DNA of 64,000 bases from Paenibacillus algorifonticola (GTDB lineage: Bacteria; Bacillota; Bacilli; Paenibacillales; Paenibacillaceae). The DNA lies in NCBI RefSeq assembly GCF_000971975.1, contig NZ_LAQO01000030.1, positions 1 to 64,000 of the forward strand, given 5' to 3'. Below are positions 37,233 to 45,270 of this stretch, piece by piece (position 1 is the stretch's first letter; each line of letters opens with the position of its first letter). The notes beneath the pieces were generated by a model. It was given only the letters and a program-made list of their open reading frames with translations, was not told the DNA's origin and searched no databases. The position numbers were made by a program, and so were the translations under genes.

Positions 37233-38648
37233 TTACTTTTTCGCCGATGGTTTTACGTATGCGGGTATTGGGCATTCATAAGCTCCGCCCTGCAGCCGTT
37301 CCTTCAGCTCCGCCTTCGCCTCCGCAATCAGCTCAGGCGATTGCAGCGCTTCGAGTCCGGTCATCGCCATCACCTTGGCGGCGTGCAGCATGCCTTTATG
37401 ACCGATAGACGAGGCGCCCTGTGCGACGACCTGCCACGTGTGGAAAGGCGTGCCGATGGCGACACAGGATGTGAAGCATTGCACGGTTGGCACAATCCAG
37501 CTTACATCGCCTACATCCGTCGAGCCCGACATGCGGCTCCCGCCTTCCCGCTCGTCAAAGGGCAGCAAAATGTCGCATAAATCCTTGCCTGCAACCTCTT
37601 TAAAGGGAACGCTGGCTTTGTCCGCCTCCGACAGCGTAGCGCGAATGGCACGGGCGTAGCGCTGCTCCTCTTCGGAAAATACAGGCATACCCAGTTGTTC
37701 GAACTGCTTATGCATGGCACGACCAAGCGTATGGTTCGGCACCAAATTAGAGCAGGCCTTATCGAATACGATTTCGACCTCGGTGCCCGTCATCAGCGCA
37801 GCCCCTCTTGCAATATTGCACACACGCTGATAGATTTCCTCTACCTGCGGCGTCTCGGGCGCACGGATAAGGTACAGCACCTCTGCCGCACCTTGTACAA
37901 CATTCGGCGAGATGCCGCCCGTGTTCGTCACCGCATAATGAACTCTAGCTTCCGGTATGATATGCTCGCGCAAATAGTTAACGCCCACATTCATCAGCTC
38001 GACCGCATCGAGCGCACTTCTGCCCAAATGCGGACTGCCCGCTGCATGGGAAGCACGGCCCTTAAATTTATAATAAATTTGGTAATTGGCAAGGGAGTTC
38101 CCCGGCATAATGCCGTTCAAGCCTCCCGGATGCCAGCATATCGCCATGTCTGCATCATCGAACAAGCCTTCGCGCGCCATAAACGCTTTTCCCGAGCCAC
38201 CCTCCTCGCCTGGGCAGCCATAATAGCGCACCGTTCCCGGGATTCCGTTCTGCTCCATATAATGGCGCAGTGCAACAGCAGCAGCCAGCGAGCCCGTGCC
38301 GAGCAGATTATGGCCGCACCCATGCCCATTACCGCCCGGCACAACCGGCTGCTCTACAGCAAGCTCCTTATGCTGACTCAATCCTGCGAGCGCGTCAAAC
38401 TCGCCCAATATCGCGAGGACAGGCGCTCCTTCGCCGTAGCTGTAGCTACCAATGAACGCTGTTTCTATGCCGCCGACGGCCCGCTCTATGTGAAACCCTT
38501 CCTCCTCAAGCGCCTTGCACAGCAGCTCAGCCGATTGGTGCTCTTCAAAACGTGTCTCGGCAAGTGCCCAAATTTGATCGCTTAACGCCGTGAACAATGG
38601 CTTCTTAAGCTCAATCATATCGCTTAATTCCAAACCCTGCTTCAGCAT
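37233..38648 (-). CDS. M20 family amidohydrolase, AbgB-like (second copy)
   Basis: A 471-residue paralogue of the protein at 33785-35212, sharing the motifs GEFDAL, GHGCGHNLLG and CPGEEGGSG and the same overall layout. Start ATG behind GGAGGTG. It is monocistronic between its terminator and a divergent two-component system, whose promoter region it shares. The substrate is unknown. The two copies look like an old duplication, since many positions differ. Confidence 0.9.
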   Translation of the reverse strand: MLKQGLELSDMIELKKPLFTALSDQIWALAETRFEEHQSAELLCKALEEEGFHIERAVGGIETAFIGSYSYGEGAPVLAILGEFDALAGLSQHKELAVEQPVVPGGNGHGCGHNLLGTGSLAAAVALRHYMEQNGIPGTVRYYGCPGEEGGSGKAFMAREGLFDDADMAICWHPGGLNGIMPGNSLANYQIYYKFKGRASHAAGSPHLGRSALDAVELMNVGVNYLREHIIPEARVHYAVTNTGGISPNVVQGAAEVLYLIRAPETPQVEEIYQRVCNIARGAALMTGTEVEIVFDKACSNLVPNHTLGRAMHKQFEQLGMPVFSEEEQRYARAIRATLSEADKASVPFKEVAGKDLCDILLPFDEREGGSRMSGSTDVGDVSWIVPTVQCFTSCVAIGTPFHTWQVVAQGASSIGHKGMLHAAKVMAMTGLEALQSPELIAEAKAELKERLQGGAYECPIPAYVKPSAKK

Positions 38649-38957
38649 GCCCCTGCACCTCCAGATTCAACGTTAAATTACATAACATAATTATAACAAG
38701 AGAACCTAAAACATAAACAGGGACTGCATTTGTGAATTACCCTCCTTTTTTAACGTATTCCCAGCGTTAACAAGGCAGAAAGGTATCATTTTTCAATATT
38801 CCGCCCCCATTTTTGACACCAACCTTCCTTCTCCTATTTTATAAAACGAATAAAACTACTCATTTCCCAGTCATTTTTCATAGAATATCTGTTTATGCAA
38901 TGCTATAATGTCACTTAACATAACACAATATATAACTCTGGAAAAGGGGGCTGCCCT
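38649..38957. promoter_or_regulatory. divergent promoter region
   Basis: Lies between the leftward M20 gene and the rightward response regulator. A TGCTATAAT extended -10 (38901-38909) can serve the regulator gene. No coding sequence seen. Confidence 0.5.
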
Positions 38958-39722
38958 TTGTATAAGCTGTTGATTGCTGATGATGAGATTGAAATTCGCA
39001 ATGGATTAAGCCAGTACATCCCTTGGGATCATATTGGTTTCGAGGTAGTCGGACAAGCAGCGAATGGCTTACATGCGCTCGAATATATGGCGGAGCAGCC
39101 TGTGGACGTGCTGCTGTGCGACATTAAGATGCCGCAGATGGGAGGAATTGACGTTGCCCGAAAGCTGTTTGAGCAGCGTTCCAGCGTAAGCGTTGTGCTG
39201 CTCAGCGGCCACCGCGAATTTGAGCTGGCCCAGCAGGCGCTGAACTATGGCGTGAAGCAATATTTATTGAAGCCGACGAAATACAGCGAAATCAATAAAG
39301 TTTTCGAGCGCCTTAAAGAGGACCTTGACCTCAAGGCTTTGCTTGAGCAGCAGTCCGAGACAGAAGAGGCTCCAACTGAAGAACTGGCGGCCCCCGAAAC
39401 AGCGATTGATAAAATCAAGCATTATATATCATTCCATTACAAGGAAGCTTCCTTGGAAAATGCCTCTAATGTCGTATATATGAACCCCTACTATTTAAGC
39501 AAATATTTTAAGCAGAAGACGGGAGAAAACTTCTCCGATTATTTAACTGCGGTCCGTATGAACAAAGCGGCCGAGCTGCTTAAGGACCCTTCCTATAAAA
39601 CGTACGAAATCAGCGAGCTGGTTGGCTATAGCAATGCCAAAAACTTCACGCGCACGTTCCGCCGCTATTTTGGAGAAACGCCTAGAGAATACCGGAATAC
39701 GGATGGCAGGCGATTCGAATGA
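38958..39722 (+). CDS. AraC-type response regulator (YesN family)
   Basis: A 254-residue two-component regulator. The receiver starts LLIADDEIEIRNGL, with phosphoacceptor Asp in VDVLLCDIKMPQMGG (near residue 54), LLSGH and a Lys in YLLKPTKYSE. The C-terminal AraC domain has both helix-turn-helix units (VVYMNPYYLSKYFKQKTGENFSDYL and the KTYEISELVGYSNAKNF region). The spacer is short for this family. The TTG start lies behind AAAGGGGG. Its stop overlaps the kinase start. Confidence 0.95.
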   Translation: MYKLLIADDEIEIRNGLSQYIPWDHIGFEVVGQAANGLHALEYMAEQPVDVLLCDIKMPQMGGIDVARKLFEQRSSVSVVLLSGHREFELAQQALNYGVKQYLLKPTKYSEINKVFERLKEDLDLKALLEQQSETEEAPTEELAAPETAIDKIKHYISFHYKEASLENASNVVYMNPYYLSKYFKQKTGENFSDYLTAVRMNKAAELLKDPSYKTYEISELVGYSNAKNFTRTFRRYFGETPREYRNTDGRRFE

Positions 39723-41491
39723 CCAAGGTGTATTTCAAATTTTTCGCCCGCAATCTGCTTACTTTTCTTATTCCAATGCTTGTGCCGTTATTGGTGCTCG
39801 GCACGTTGTCCACGTTCCTCATTTCGCAATATATAACGAAGGAAATCAACAATAACAATATGAATCTGCTCAAGCAGACGAAAGGCAATATCGAGCTGAT
39901 CTTTAACGAGCTGGATACGTTGAACCTGCATATTGTCGCCAGCGCCCTGCAATTTACGAATTTGAAAAATATGATGACCAAAGAATTTCCCGAGCCCGTC
40001 GATTACGATCAGCTTGCCTCGCTCAAAAACTTTATCGATTCTCCCTCTATCGGCAAGCCTTATATTGATTCGATCTATATATATTTGAATAACGACCGCA
40101 AGCGATTTATTTCCTCAACGACTGGCGGCCTGGTCGAGCTGAATGACTTTTACGATGCGGACTGGTACAACAGCTATCAGAACCACCCTTTAGATGAGCT
40201 GATGTGGGCGGAAAGCCGGCCCGTCATCCGTCCAACAACTGGCCAGTCCACCGTGCAGACGAACGTCATTACGATGTTCCGCCGCATTTCCGTAGCTGCC
40301 GACAACGATGGCATCATTGTACTGAATGTAAAGCCCGATTACATTACGCAAAGCTTAAACGAGCTGGATACCCTGCAAGGACAAAGCATTTTCATTTTGG
40401 ACCGGGACAATAATGTTATTTTTCGCAATCATCCTGATTATAAGCTGACCGCGGACGATGCCGAGACAATTTATAAGACAGACAGCTCATTCTTCTCTAT
40501 GAAGGTGAATGGCGAAACGCAGGTGCTGAACAAGCTGGCCTCGGAAAAATACCAATGGACCTTTCTCTCAAGCGTGCCCAGCGACTCCTTATATGTCATT
40601 CCAAATGGGCTCAAGCTGACTACGCTGGTGCTGCTGATCATTTCATTTGCAATCGGCACTATGCTGGCCTACTGGCTGACCCGCAAAAACTACAGCAATC
40701 TGAAGGCGATTGTCACGATTTTGGATTTCGCCAAGAGCGGCCGCCCGCTTCCGCCTCTGCCTCGTTACTCAAAGGATGTGTTCGGCTACATTTTGCAAAA
40801 TACGCTTAATCATTTCATCGAGCATAATTTCTTAAAGGTACAGCTGTCCGAGCGAAAATATTTGCTGCAAACGCTGGAATTCGAAGCGCTGCATGCGCAA
40901 ATCAATCCGCATTTTCTCTTTAATACACTAGAGACGCTCAATTGGAAAGCAAGCAAGCTGACCGGAGGCCCCAATGATATGACCGATATTATCGAAAATC
41001 TATCCGATATTTTGCGCTATTCACTGGAAGGCGGCTCGGGCATGGTTTCTCTGCAAACAGAAATCAATCAAACGCTACCCTATATCGCCATTCTCCGCAC
41101 ACGCTACAAGGACAAATTCGATGTAAGCTGGGACGTAGATGACAAAGCACTCAAATATCATGTGCTTAAGCTGACGTTCCAACCACTTATTGAAAACAGC
41201 CTTTATCATGGCATAAAAGAAAAAGACGGCTTCGGCCAAATCCGAGTGAAAGCACGGGTGTTCGGCGCGCGGCTGCTGCTCTCCGTCGTCGACAACGGCA
41301 TAGGCGTAACGGCTGAAAGGCTCGCGCATTTACGAATCCAGTTGGAAAGCAGCCTGGAGCAATCCCAGCATATCGGCATGTTTAATACGCAAAAAAGATT
41401 AAAGCTTACCTATGGCAAAGCCTTTGGTCTGACCATCCGCAGCAAGCTTGGCTGGGGAACTGGCATATACATCGCTATCCCAATAGATTGA
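39719..41491 (+). CDS. YesM-family membrane sensor histidine kinase
   Basis: A 590-residue kinase. Membrane helix 1 (LLTFLIPMLVPLLVLGTLSTFLI), an extracellular dCache-like sensor to about residue 295, helix 2 (LTTLVLLIISFAIGTMLAYWL), then a His-kinase domain with QINPHFLFNTLETLNWKA (phosphoacceptor His) and an ATPase with VVDNGIGV and GMFNTQKRLKLTYG. It pairs with the overlapping response regulator. Such pairs usually control nearby sugar or peptide uptake; the divergent amidohydrolase and the peptide transporter are the closest candidates (inference). Confidence 0.95.
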   Translation: MTKVYFKFFARNLLTFLIPMLVPLLVLGTLSTFLISQYITKEINNNNMNLLKQTKGNIELIFNELDTLNLHIVASALQFTNLKNMMTKEFPEPVDYDQLASLKNFIDSPSIGKPYIDSIYIYLNNDRKRFISSTTGGLVELNDFYDADWYNSYQNHPLDELMWAESRPVIRPTTGQSTVQTNVITMFRRISVAADNDGIIVLNVKPDYITQSLNELDTLQGQSIFILDRDNNVIFRNHPDYKLTADDAETIYKTDSSFFSMKVNGETQVLNKLASEKYQWTFLSSVPSDSLYVIPNGLKLTTLVLLIISFAIGTMLAYWLTRKNYSNLKAIVTILDFAKSGRPLPPLPRYSKDVFGYILQNTLNHFIEHNFLKVQLSERKYLLQTLEFEALHAQINPHFLFNTLETLNWKASKLTGGPNDMTDIIENLSDILRYSLEGGSGMVSLQTEINQTLPYIAILRTRYKDKFDVSWDVDDKALKYHVLKLTFQPLIENSLYHGIKEKDGFGQIRVKARVFGARLLLSVVDNGIGVTAERLAHLRIQLESSLEQSQHIGMFNTQKRLKLTYGKAFGLTIRSKLGWGTGIYIAIPID

Positions 41492-41585
41492 GCGCGTGCG
41501 AGCTTTATACCTATCCGGGGTGAACTACCCTTCGCCACATTGCTCCTCCCCTCCTCTCCGTCCACTTCGCCTCCCTCTAGATAAA

Positions 41586-41627
41586 AAGAGACGCCTGCTC
41601 TGTTCTACACAGAGCAAACGTCTCTTT
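41586..41627 (+). terminator. terminator after the sensor kinase
   Basis: Stem AGAGACG...CGTCTCT with an inner stem built on GCTCTG/CAGAGC, ending in TTT. It also works leftward for the methyltransferase remnant. Confidence 0.75.
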
Positions 41628-41683
41628 AGGTTAAGGCAGCTTGCTAACAGCAAATGCCTCTAATTTTATTTTGTTATTTTTTC

Positions 41684-42185
41684 ACCGCTGAAACTAACAA
41701 AAACATCGGACGGCGCATTTCCTCCTGCCAAGCCGGATCACTATCCAGCAGCTCCTTCGTCGGCTGCAGCTCCGAAAGCCGCTTAAGCTCAAACCCAGAT
41801 TCTATCAAAACGTTCATATAGGTTGAAACCGTCGATGGTATTTGATGACATTATGCTCCAGAAATCTGGACTGACGCAGGCCCTCCCTATGATAATCATC
41901 CAGCGGCCAATGCAGCTTTTCTCCCTCATCGCCATAATGCCAGTCCTGTCTCGCAAGCGCGGTAAACACCGGATGCTCTACCGAAAATACAAATGCGCCG
42001 CTTGGCGTCAGGCAATGATGGATTTTATAAAAGAGGCCGCCCAGTTGCTCTACATAGTGCAGCGCAAGCGAGCTAATTACGATATCGAACTCCTCCGCTG
42101 GAAAATCGATGTCCTCAATCGCAAGCTGGCGATATTCAATCTGCTCATCGTCCGTCATTTCCTTTGCCCTTTACGGCATCTTTCT
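41684..42185 (-). pseudogene. remnant of a class I SAM-dependent methyltransferase
   Basis: The readable part starts near 42185 (RAKEMTDDEQIEYRQ), has the post-I region LAIEDIDFPAEEFDIVISSLALHYVEQL, and carries on to NVIKYHRRFQPI, where it stops at 41814. A one-base gain at the CATCGACGG step restores the expected YHRTVSTYMNVLIESGFELKRL, and the new frame runs to TAA at 41684 (ending FLLVSAVKK). The SAM-binding N-terminal half is missing. It is therefore both 5'-truncated and frameshifted, next to the prophage attachment site. Confidence 0.8.
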
Positions 42186-42233
42186 TTACTTTACACCCCG
42201 ATTTAAAAATTATCATCCTTTAAAAAAGGAAAA

Positions 42234-42258
42234 AAAGCCTTGCAGGCCGCAAGGCTTT
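42234..42258 (-). terminator. tRNA-Gly terminator
   Basis: Perfect 10-base arms (AAAGCCTTGC and GCAAGGCTTT) with a T-rich minus-strand tail, placed just past the tRNA 3' end. Confidence 0.85.
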
Positions 42259-42280
42259 CTTCGTGCTTTGTAACGTTTAA

Positions 42281-42326
42281 GCGGGTGATGGGAATCGAAC
42301 CCACGCTATTAGCTTGGAAGGCTAAA
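42281..42326 (-). tRNA. 3' part of tRNA-Gly (UCC), prophage attachment site
   Basis: The minus strand reads the anticodon arm (TTAGCCTTCCAAGCTAA, anticodon TCC), variable loop, T-arm (GTGGGTTCGATTCCCAT) and acceptor 3' strand CACCCGC. The D-arm and 5' acceptor strand are absent; unrelated DNA follows to the right. This is the pattern of an element integrated at the 3' end of a tRNA gene, with the restored complete tRNA expected at the other end. Confidence 0.88.
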
Positions 42327-42357
42327 GGAACTCTCATTCAGAGAGGCTCCTTTAGCT
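42321..42357. repeat. inverted repeat at the attachment site
   Basis: Arms GCTAAAGGA and TCCTTTAGC flank an inner CTCT/AGAG stem. The left arm overlaps the tRNA anticodon-arm sequence. It may be an integrase arm site. Confidence 0.6.
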
Positions 42358-42482
42358 TCAAAATGCCGCCGTTACTGCATTTTATAAAAATTATAGTGTC
42401 TACCGATTTCACCGAATATCATTTGAATGAATTTTTTTTCCCCTTTTTTTCCCCTTTCCCCCTCATTCCCCCCGGCTGTATT

Positions 42483-42731
42483 TTAGGGGGAATACACTAC
42501 TTGGACCACCTTGCCTAGAAATACGCAGCCGTTACACCCTTCAATATTATTATCCTCATATACAGGTTGCTCACCCTCGTAACTTTGTAATTTCCTAATT
42601 GCTATTTCGTCATTTAGACGCATGGCTACAATATCTCCCTGCTCAAAAATATTCGTATCTGATACCAGTACCATATCGCCTGGCTCAATATTTATTTCAC
42701 TCACAAAATTTTTCCCTACATTAATATACAT
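42483..42731 (-). CDS. small S24/LexA-fold-like protein without a visible catalytic Ser
   Basis: An 82-residue protein resembling the C-terminal half of S24 peptidases: IEPGDMVLVSDTN, QGDIVAMRLNDEIAIRKL and a late VFLGKVVQVVYSP strand. The Lys position fits the family, but the usual Gly-Asp-Ser-Met is absent, so self-cleavage looks unlikely. Start ATG 42731 follows AAAGGAG; a longer frame to 42842 runs through a terminator hairpin and is rejected. It may be a regulatory or antirepressor-like phage protein. Confidence 0.55.
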   Translation of the reverse strand: MYINVGKNFVSEINIEPGDMVLVSDTNIFEQGDIVAMRLNDEIAIRKLQSYEGEQPVYEDNNIEGCNGCVFLGKVVQVVYSP

Positions 42732-42767
42732 CTTCTGATAATCTCCTTTGCTGATTTTAATAAAAAA

Positions 42768-42809
42768 GCCGACACAAAGTACGCTGTTTATCAGCATCTT
42801 CGTGTCGGC
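42768..42809 (-). terminator. terminator between the DUF2294-like and S24-like genes
   Basis: Perfect 8-base arms GCCGACAC/GTGTCGGC plus further pairing (AAAG/CTTC), with six T on the minus strand. It rules out the longer S24-like frame. Confidence 0.88.
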
Positions 42810-42853
42810 CTCCGATCCGGCATTTCTCCATACGGCTTCCAACCCTTATTCTG

Positions 42854-43243
42854 TTATGATGGGATTTTAACCTGATCATTCATTACTAGCTTTCTCAGGT
42901 CCTTATTCAGCACGATAGATGTCGTTTGTATTCGGAAGTTGTCCCCTGTCACATACGTCTTCATATCGTCTATTTTTAGTCCCTCATGCAGCCCGCCAAA
43001 TAGCGGCGTGAAGTCTCCCCGCATTACTTCAAGTATCTCTTTTAAAAAGTCATCAAAAGTCCCGTGTTTCACCTCTCGACCGAGCAGGTAGAGCTCAAAG
43101 TTGGTGAACTGTGCGACGTAGACTAGTGAGACCCTGTTACCACGGACCTTTAATAAGGTCGCGACTGGTCCTCTACCTGACCATGCTCGTTTCATAGCTG
43201 CAAAATGTTTGATCATTACTGACTCAAATTCTGCAATCCTCAT
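42854..43243 (-). CDS. DUF2294-like protein
   Basis: A 129-residue soluble protein. It has the AAMKRAWSGRGPVATLLKVRGNRVSLVYVA segment characteristic of DUF2294 proteins (SGRGP after a helix) and the later DDMKTYVTGDNFRIQTTSIVLNKD half. The function of the family is unknown to me. It starts ATG 43243 with weak AAAGGAAT upstream and ends just before a terminator. Confidence 0.6.
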   Translation of the reverse strand: MRIAEFESVMIKHFAAMKRAWSGRGPVATLLKVRGNRVSLVYVAQFTNFELYLLGREVKHGTFDDFLKEILEVMRGDFTPLFGGLHEGLKIDDMKTYVTGDNFRIQTTSIVLNKDLRKLVMNDQVKIPS

Positions 43244-43374
43244 GATGCCATTCCTTTTATATTATCTATCTCTATGTGTTTTTTTGTTTCCCTCGGTTTT
43301 ACATTTTTAATATAGCATAGGGAGTATATACCTTATTGTCGTATGGTGTCGAACGGCTTCCATATTTCGAGACT

Positions 43375-43394
43375 AGTCAAGGAATTTCTTGACT
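43375..43394. promoter_or_regulatory. 7-bp inverted repeat upstream of the DUF2294-like gene
   Basis: AGTCAAG (43375-43381) and CTTGACT (43388-43394) with a six-base centre. The right arm contains the -35 of a rightward promoter, so a protein bound here could block it. Confidence 0.6.
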
Positions 43395-43417
43395 TTTATA
43401 TAGTCCGAATGTATAAT
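43389..43417 (+). promoter_or_regulatory. strong sigma-A-type promoter facing the agr operon
   Basis: TTGACT, 17-bp spacer, TATAAT. It points right, against the leftward LytTR/agr genes. The transcript would meet the hairpin at 43436-43465 within about 45 nt, so it would give a very short RNA, or an antisense one if the hairpin is read through. Confidence 0.65.
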
Positions 43418-43435
43418 TTTGGATCAAAAAAAAAA

Positions 43436-43465
43436 GACCGACCCCCGAATTTCCGAGAATCAGTC
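43436..43465 (-). terminator. terminator after the LytTR gene
   Basis: GGACTGATTCTCGG-type arm pairing with CGGGGGTCGGTC (some G-U pairs), then ten T on the minus strand; CTTTTTG follows on the plus strand. Confidence 0.75.
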
Positions 43466-43834
43466 CTTTTTGATTAAGTGCTCCACTAAATATAGCTTAC
43501 GATTTATTACATTTGCAGTTACTCCGCCTTCAAAAAATGCTGTACTGCCCCATCTATCGACCTTCACATATTCAATATGGTCGATGTTGACAAGGATGTT
43601 GCTATCCAGCGACTTAAAGCCAAGCGGCATGAAAATTTGTTTACAGGCGTCCAATGTTAAAACTACCGTAAAAACCCCTTTTGCTGTGTGAAACCTTGGG
43701 ACAGAATAGTTTTTCTTGGGCTGAAACATGTCGACTTTAAAAATCTCACTAATCTTTAAAGTGACGAATTGATCGCCCAAACGCTCATCATCGTCCCAAA
43801 CTCTCTGCCCTAAAAACTCCGATGTCATATCCAT
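43460..43834 (-). CDS. LytTR-domain DNA-binding protein without receiver
   Basis: A 124-residue protein. From about residue 45 it fits the LytTR beta-beta-beta fold: VFTVVLTLDACKQIFMPLGF, then SNILVNIDHIEYVKVDRWGSTAFFEGGVTANVINRK. LytTR proteins such as AgrA bind direct repeats in DNA, but they normally carry an N-terminal receiver. Here the first 40 residues are too short and lack the Asp pocket. It is the last gene of the agr-like operon, 12 bp after the agrD-like gene. Activation must differ from phosphotransfer. Confidence 0.75.
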   Translation of the reverse strand: MDMTSEFLGQRVWDDDERLGDQFVTLKISEIFKVDMFQPKKNYSVPRFHTAKGVFTVVLTLDACKQIFMPLGFKSLDSNILVNIDHIEYVKVDRWGSTAFFEGGVTANVINRKLYLVEHLIKKD

Positions 43835-43846
43835 TGTCGGACCACT

Positions 43847-43981
43847 CTACTTGCGCAGTTCTTTCGGCACTGGCTGCGTGCCGATAAAAATTTTAAAATT
43901 TGCTTCCTTGTCTGACTCAGCTGACTTTATTGCTTCTTTTTCAAGGACTTTCGAGAGTTTACGCGCTAGTTTTTGTTTCAT
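43847..43981 (-). CDS. AgrD-like signal peptide precursor (44 residues, no Cys)
   Basis: A 44-residue ORF with an amphipathic Lys-rich N-terminal helix (MKQKLARKLSKVLEKEAIK), a short middle (NFKIFIGT) and an acidic/Pro C-terminal recognition tail QPVPKELRK, very like the PxPEEL-type tails of AgrD. Its ATG overlaps the agrB stop (ATGA), and it precedes the LytTR gene. The expected thiolactone Cys is missing; Ser23 is the only hydroxyl upstream of the tail besides Thr35. It may form a lactone, or a linear peptide. Confidence 0.65.
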   Translation of the reverse strand: MKQKLARKLSKVLEKEAIKSAESDKEANFKIFIGTQPVPKELRK

Positions 43982-44463
43982 TCTCTTGCACCCCCATCCT
44001 GATGTTTAATAGCAACCAATGCCATTTGCGCCAAGAAAGCGAGCGCAATTACATCCGATTGCAGAAATATATTAGACAATATTAGCAGCAGGGGGGCGCC
44101 GCTCCCCCTCTGGTAAATCAGTAATACGAACATACTCAACAAGGTTAATACTATCACGGTTACATCATTAAGGACAATATGAGGAATTATTGAAAGAAGG
44201 GCTGTCGAAACAACAAAGCATTTGGTCAAAGAAAGATGAACCCCGCCTGTAAAATGCCTCAGGATGCAAAAAGCGACCATGCCCATCAAAGTCATGAGGA
44301 ACGCGCCTGTCGCCCATCCCATGCTTAAGGTGACGGCAGCTATGAGTGCCGGATTGATCCAGTATCCAAGCTGGTAGGCCATCACATTGACCGACACGTC
44401 GCCCTGTGGATCAGCCCGTTTTATCGACAAGGCTATCTTTTTGGAAATGTATTCAATCATCAT
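43978..44463 (-). CDS. agrB: AgrB-like membrane peptidase
   Basis: A 161-residue membrane protein with about five helices. The AgrB active site is seen in RHFTGGVHLSLTKC (catalytic His and Cys six apart, one less than in S. aureus AgrB). AgrB cuts the C-terminal tail of AgrD and closes the thiolactone. It overlaps both the upstream AgrC-like gene and the downstream AgrD-like gene, indicating coupled expression. It lies inside the prophage accessory zone. Confidence 0.85.
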   Translation of the reverse strand: MMIEYISKKIALSIKRADPQGDVSVNVMAYQLGYWINPALIAAVTLSMGWATGAFLMTLMGMVAFCILRHFTGGVHLSLTKCFVVSTALLSIIPHIVLNDVTVIVLTLLSMFVLLIYQRGSGAPLLLILSNIFLQSDVIALAFLAQMALVAIKHQDGGARE

Positions 44464-45211
44464 CCTCCCGATCCCTCCTACTAGACAGATAATATAGTAT
44501 GATCAAGGCCAACAACACTAATGGATAAATGAACATGACCACATTGAAATGTATGGTTATGTACAACGCAGCTGTAATAATGACAGCAAGGGAAAATGTC
44601 GAGACAATGATTAATCGGTTTGTTCCGCTAAAAAACTTCTCTCTGATGTCAAAATCGTGCGGCGGAATCACGATGAATGCAAAGCCAAGGTTGAAGAGTT
44701 TGAAGATGACGCCTATAATCAACGCCGCAGAATCGGTCAATATTTGTATGGTCTCGACTCCTGCCCCGCCTGTGCTGCCCGCGACGGACTCGCTGACTCC
44801 GAACAGCGTCGCGACGTAGTAAACAGGCATTTGTAAAGCCACGAATACGCCAAACCCCGCTGCTACCATTACCCATGAATAAAATACTTTCACCTTCAAT
44901 AAGAACCTATTGAACAAAAGGAAAATCATAATTTGCGCCACCATGTCCAATACAGGCGATAGATCAAGAACAACCCTAAATAAATAAGATGAGCATGAGC
45001 TGAAGGCGCATAACAACGCGATTATATATTTGTGTTCCCGCAGACTCTGCCTAAAGATTTTAAACATAAGAATAACGACAGCAAGAGCATCAAACATACT
45101 TAACAACAAAAAAACAATTGTATCCAGGTCGCCACCGTCTTTATTTGTATTTTTAAAAACGAAACTATACTTTACATTGTCATCATTGCATGATGACATA
45201 TAAATTGGCAA
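44453..45211 (-). CDS. AgrC-like membrane sensor without kinase domain
   Basis: Up to 252 residues, with about six to seven membrane helices (e.g. IVFLLLSMFDALAVVILMFKIF, IIALLCAFSSCSSYLF, LIIVSTFSLAVIITAALYI, VVMFIYPLVLLALIILYYL). It then stops after SSRRDREDDD, where an AgrC would enter its dimerisation/His domain. No H-box or ATPase is present in any frame up to agrB. First gene of the agr-like operon. The start is uncertain: TTG 45211 has no clear ribosome site and ATG 45199 lies inside a palindrome. It could be a receptor or a transporter. Confidence 0.6.
   Translation of the reverse strand: MPIYMSSCNDDNVKYSFVFKNTNKDGGDLDTIVFLLLSMFDALAVVILMFKIFRQSLREHKYIIALLCAFSSCSSYLFRVVLDLSPVLDMVAQIMIFLLFNRFLLKVKVFYSWVMVAAGFGVFVALQMPVYYVATLFGVSESVAGSTGGAGVETIQILTDSAALIIGVIFKLFNLGFAFIVIPPHDFDIREKFFSGTNRLIIVSTFSLAVIITAALYITIHFNVVMFIYPLVLLALIILYYLSSRRDREDDD
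45178..45198. promoter_or_regulatory. 9-bp inverted repeat at the start of the agr-like operon
   Basis: TGTCATCAT and ATGATGACA with a three-base centre, perfect. It sits at the 5' end of the AgrC-like frame, so it could be an operator if translation starts further in. Confidence 0.6.
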
Positions 45212-45270
45212 TACGGAATTTGACGCTATATGAATAATGCGTCCTCTCCATTAGCTGTAATTTATTACCT

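Noticed and set aside
42732-42842. N-terminal extension of the S24-like gene
   Set aside because: It runs through a strong terminator hairpin, while ATG 42731 has AAAGGAG upstream.
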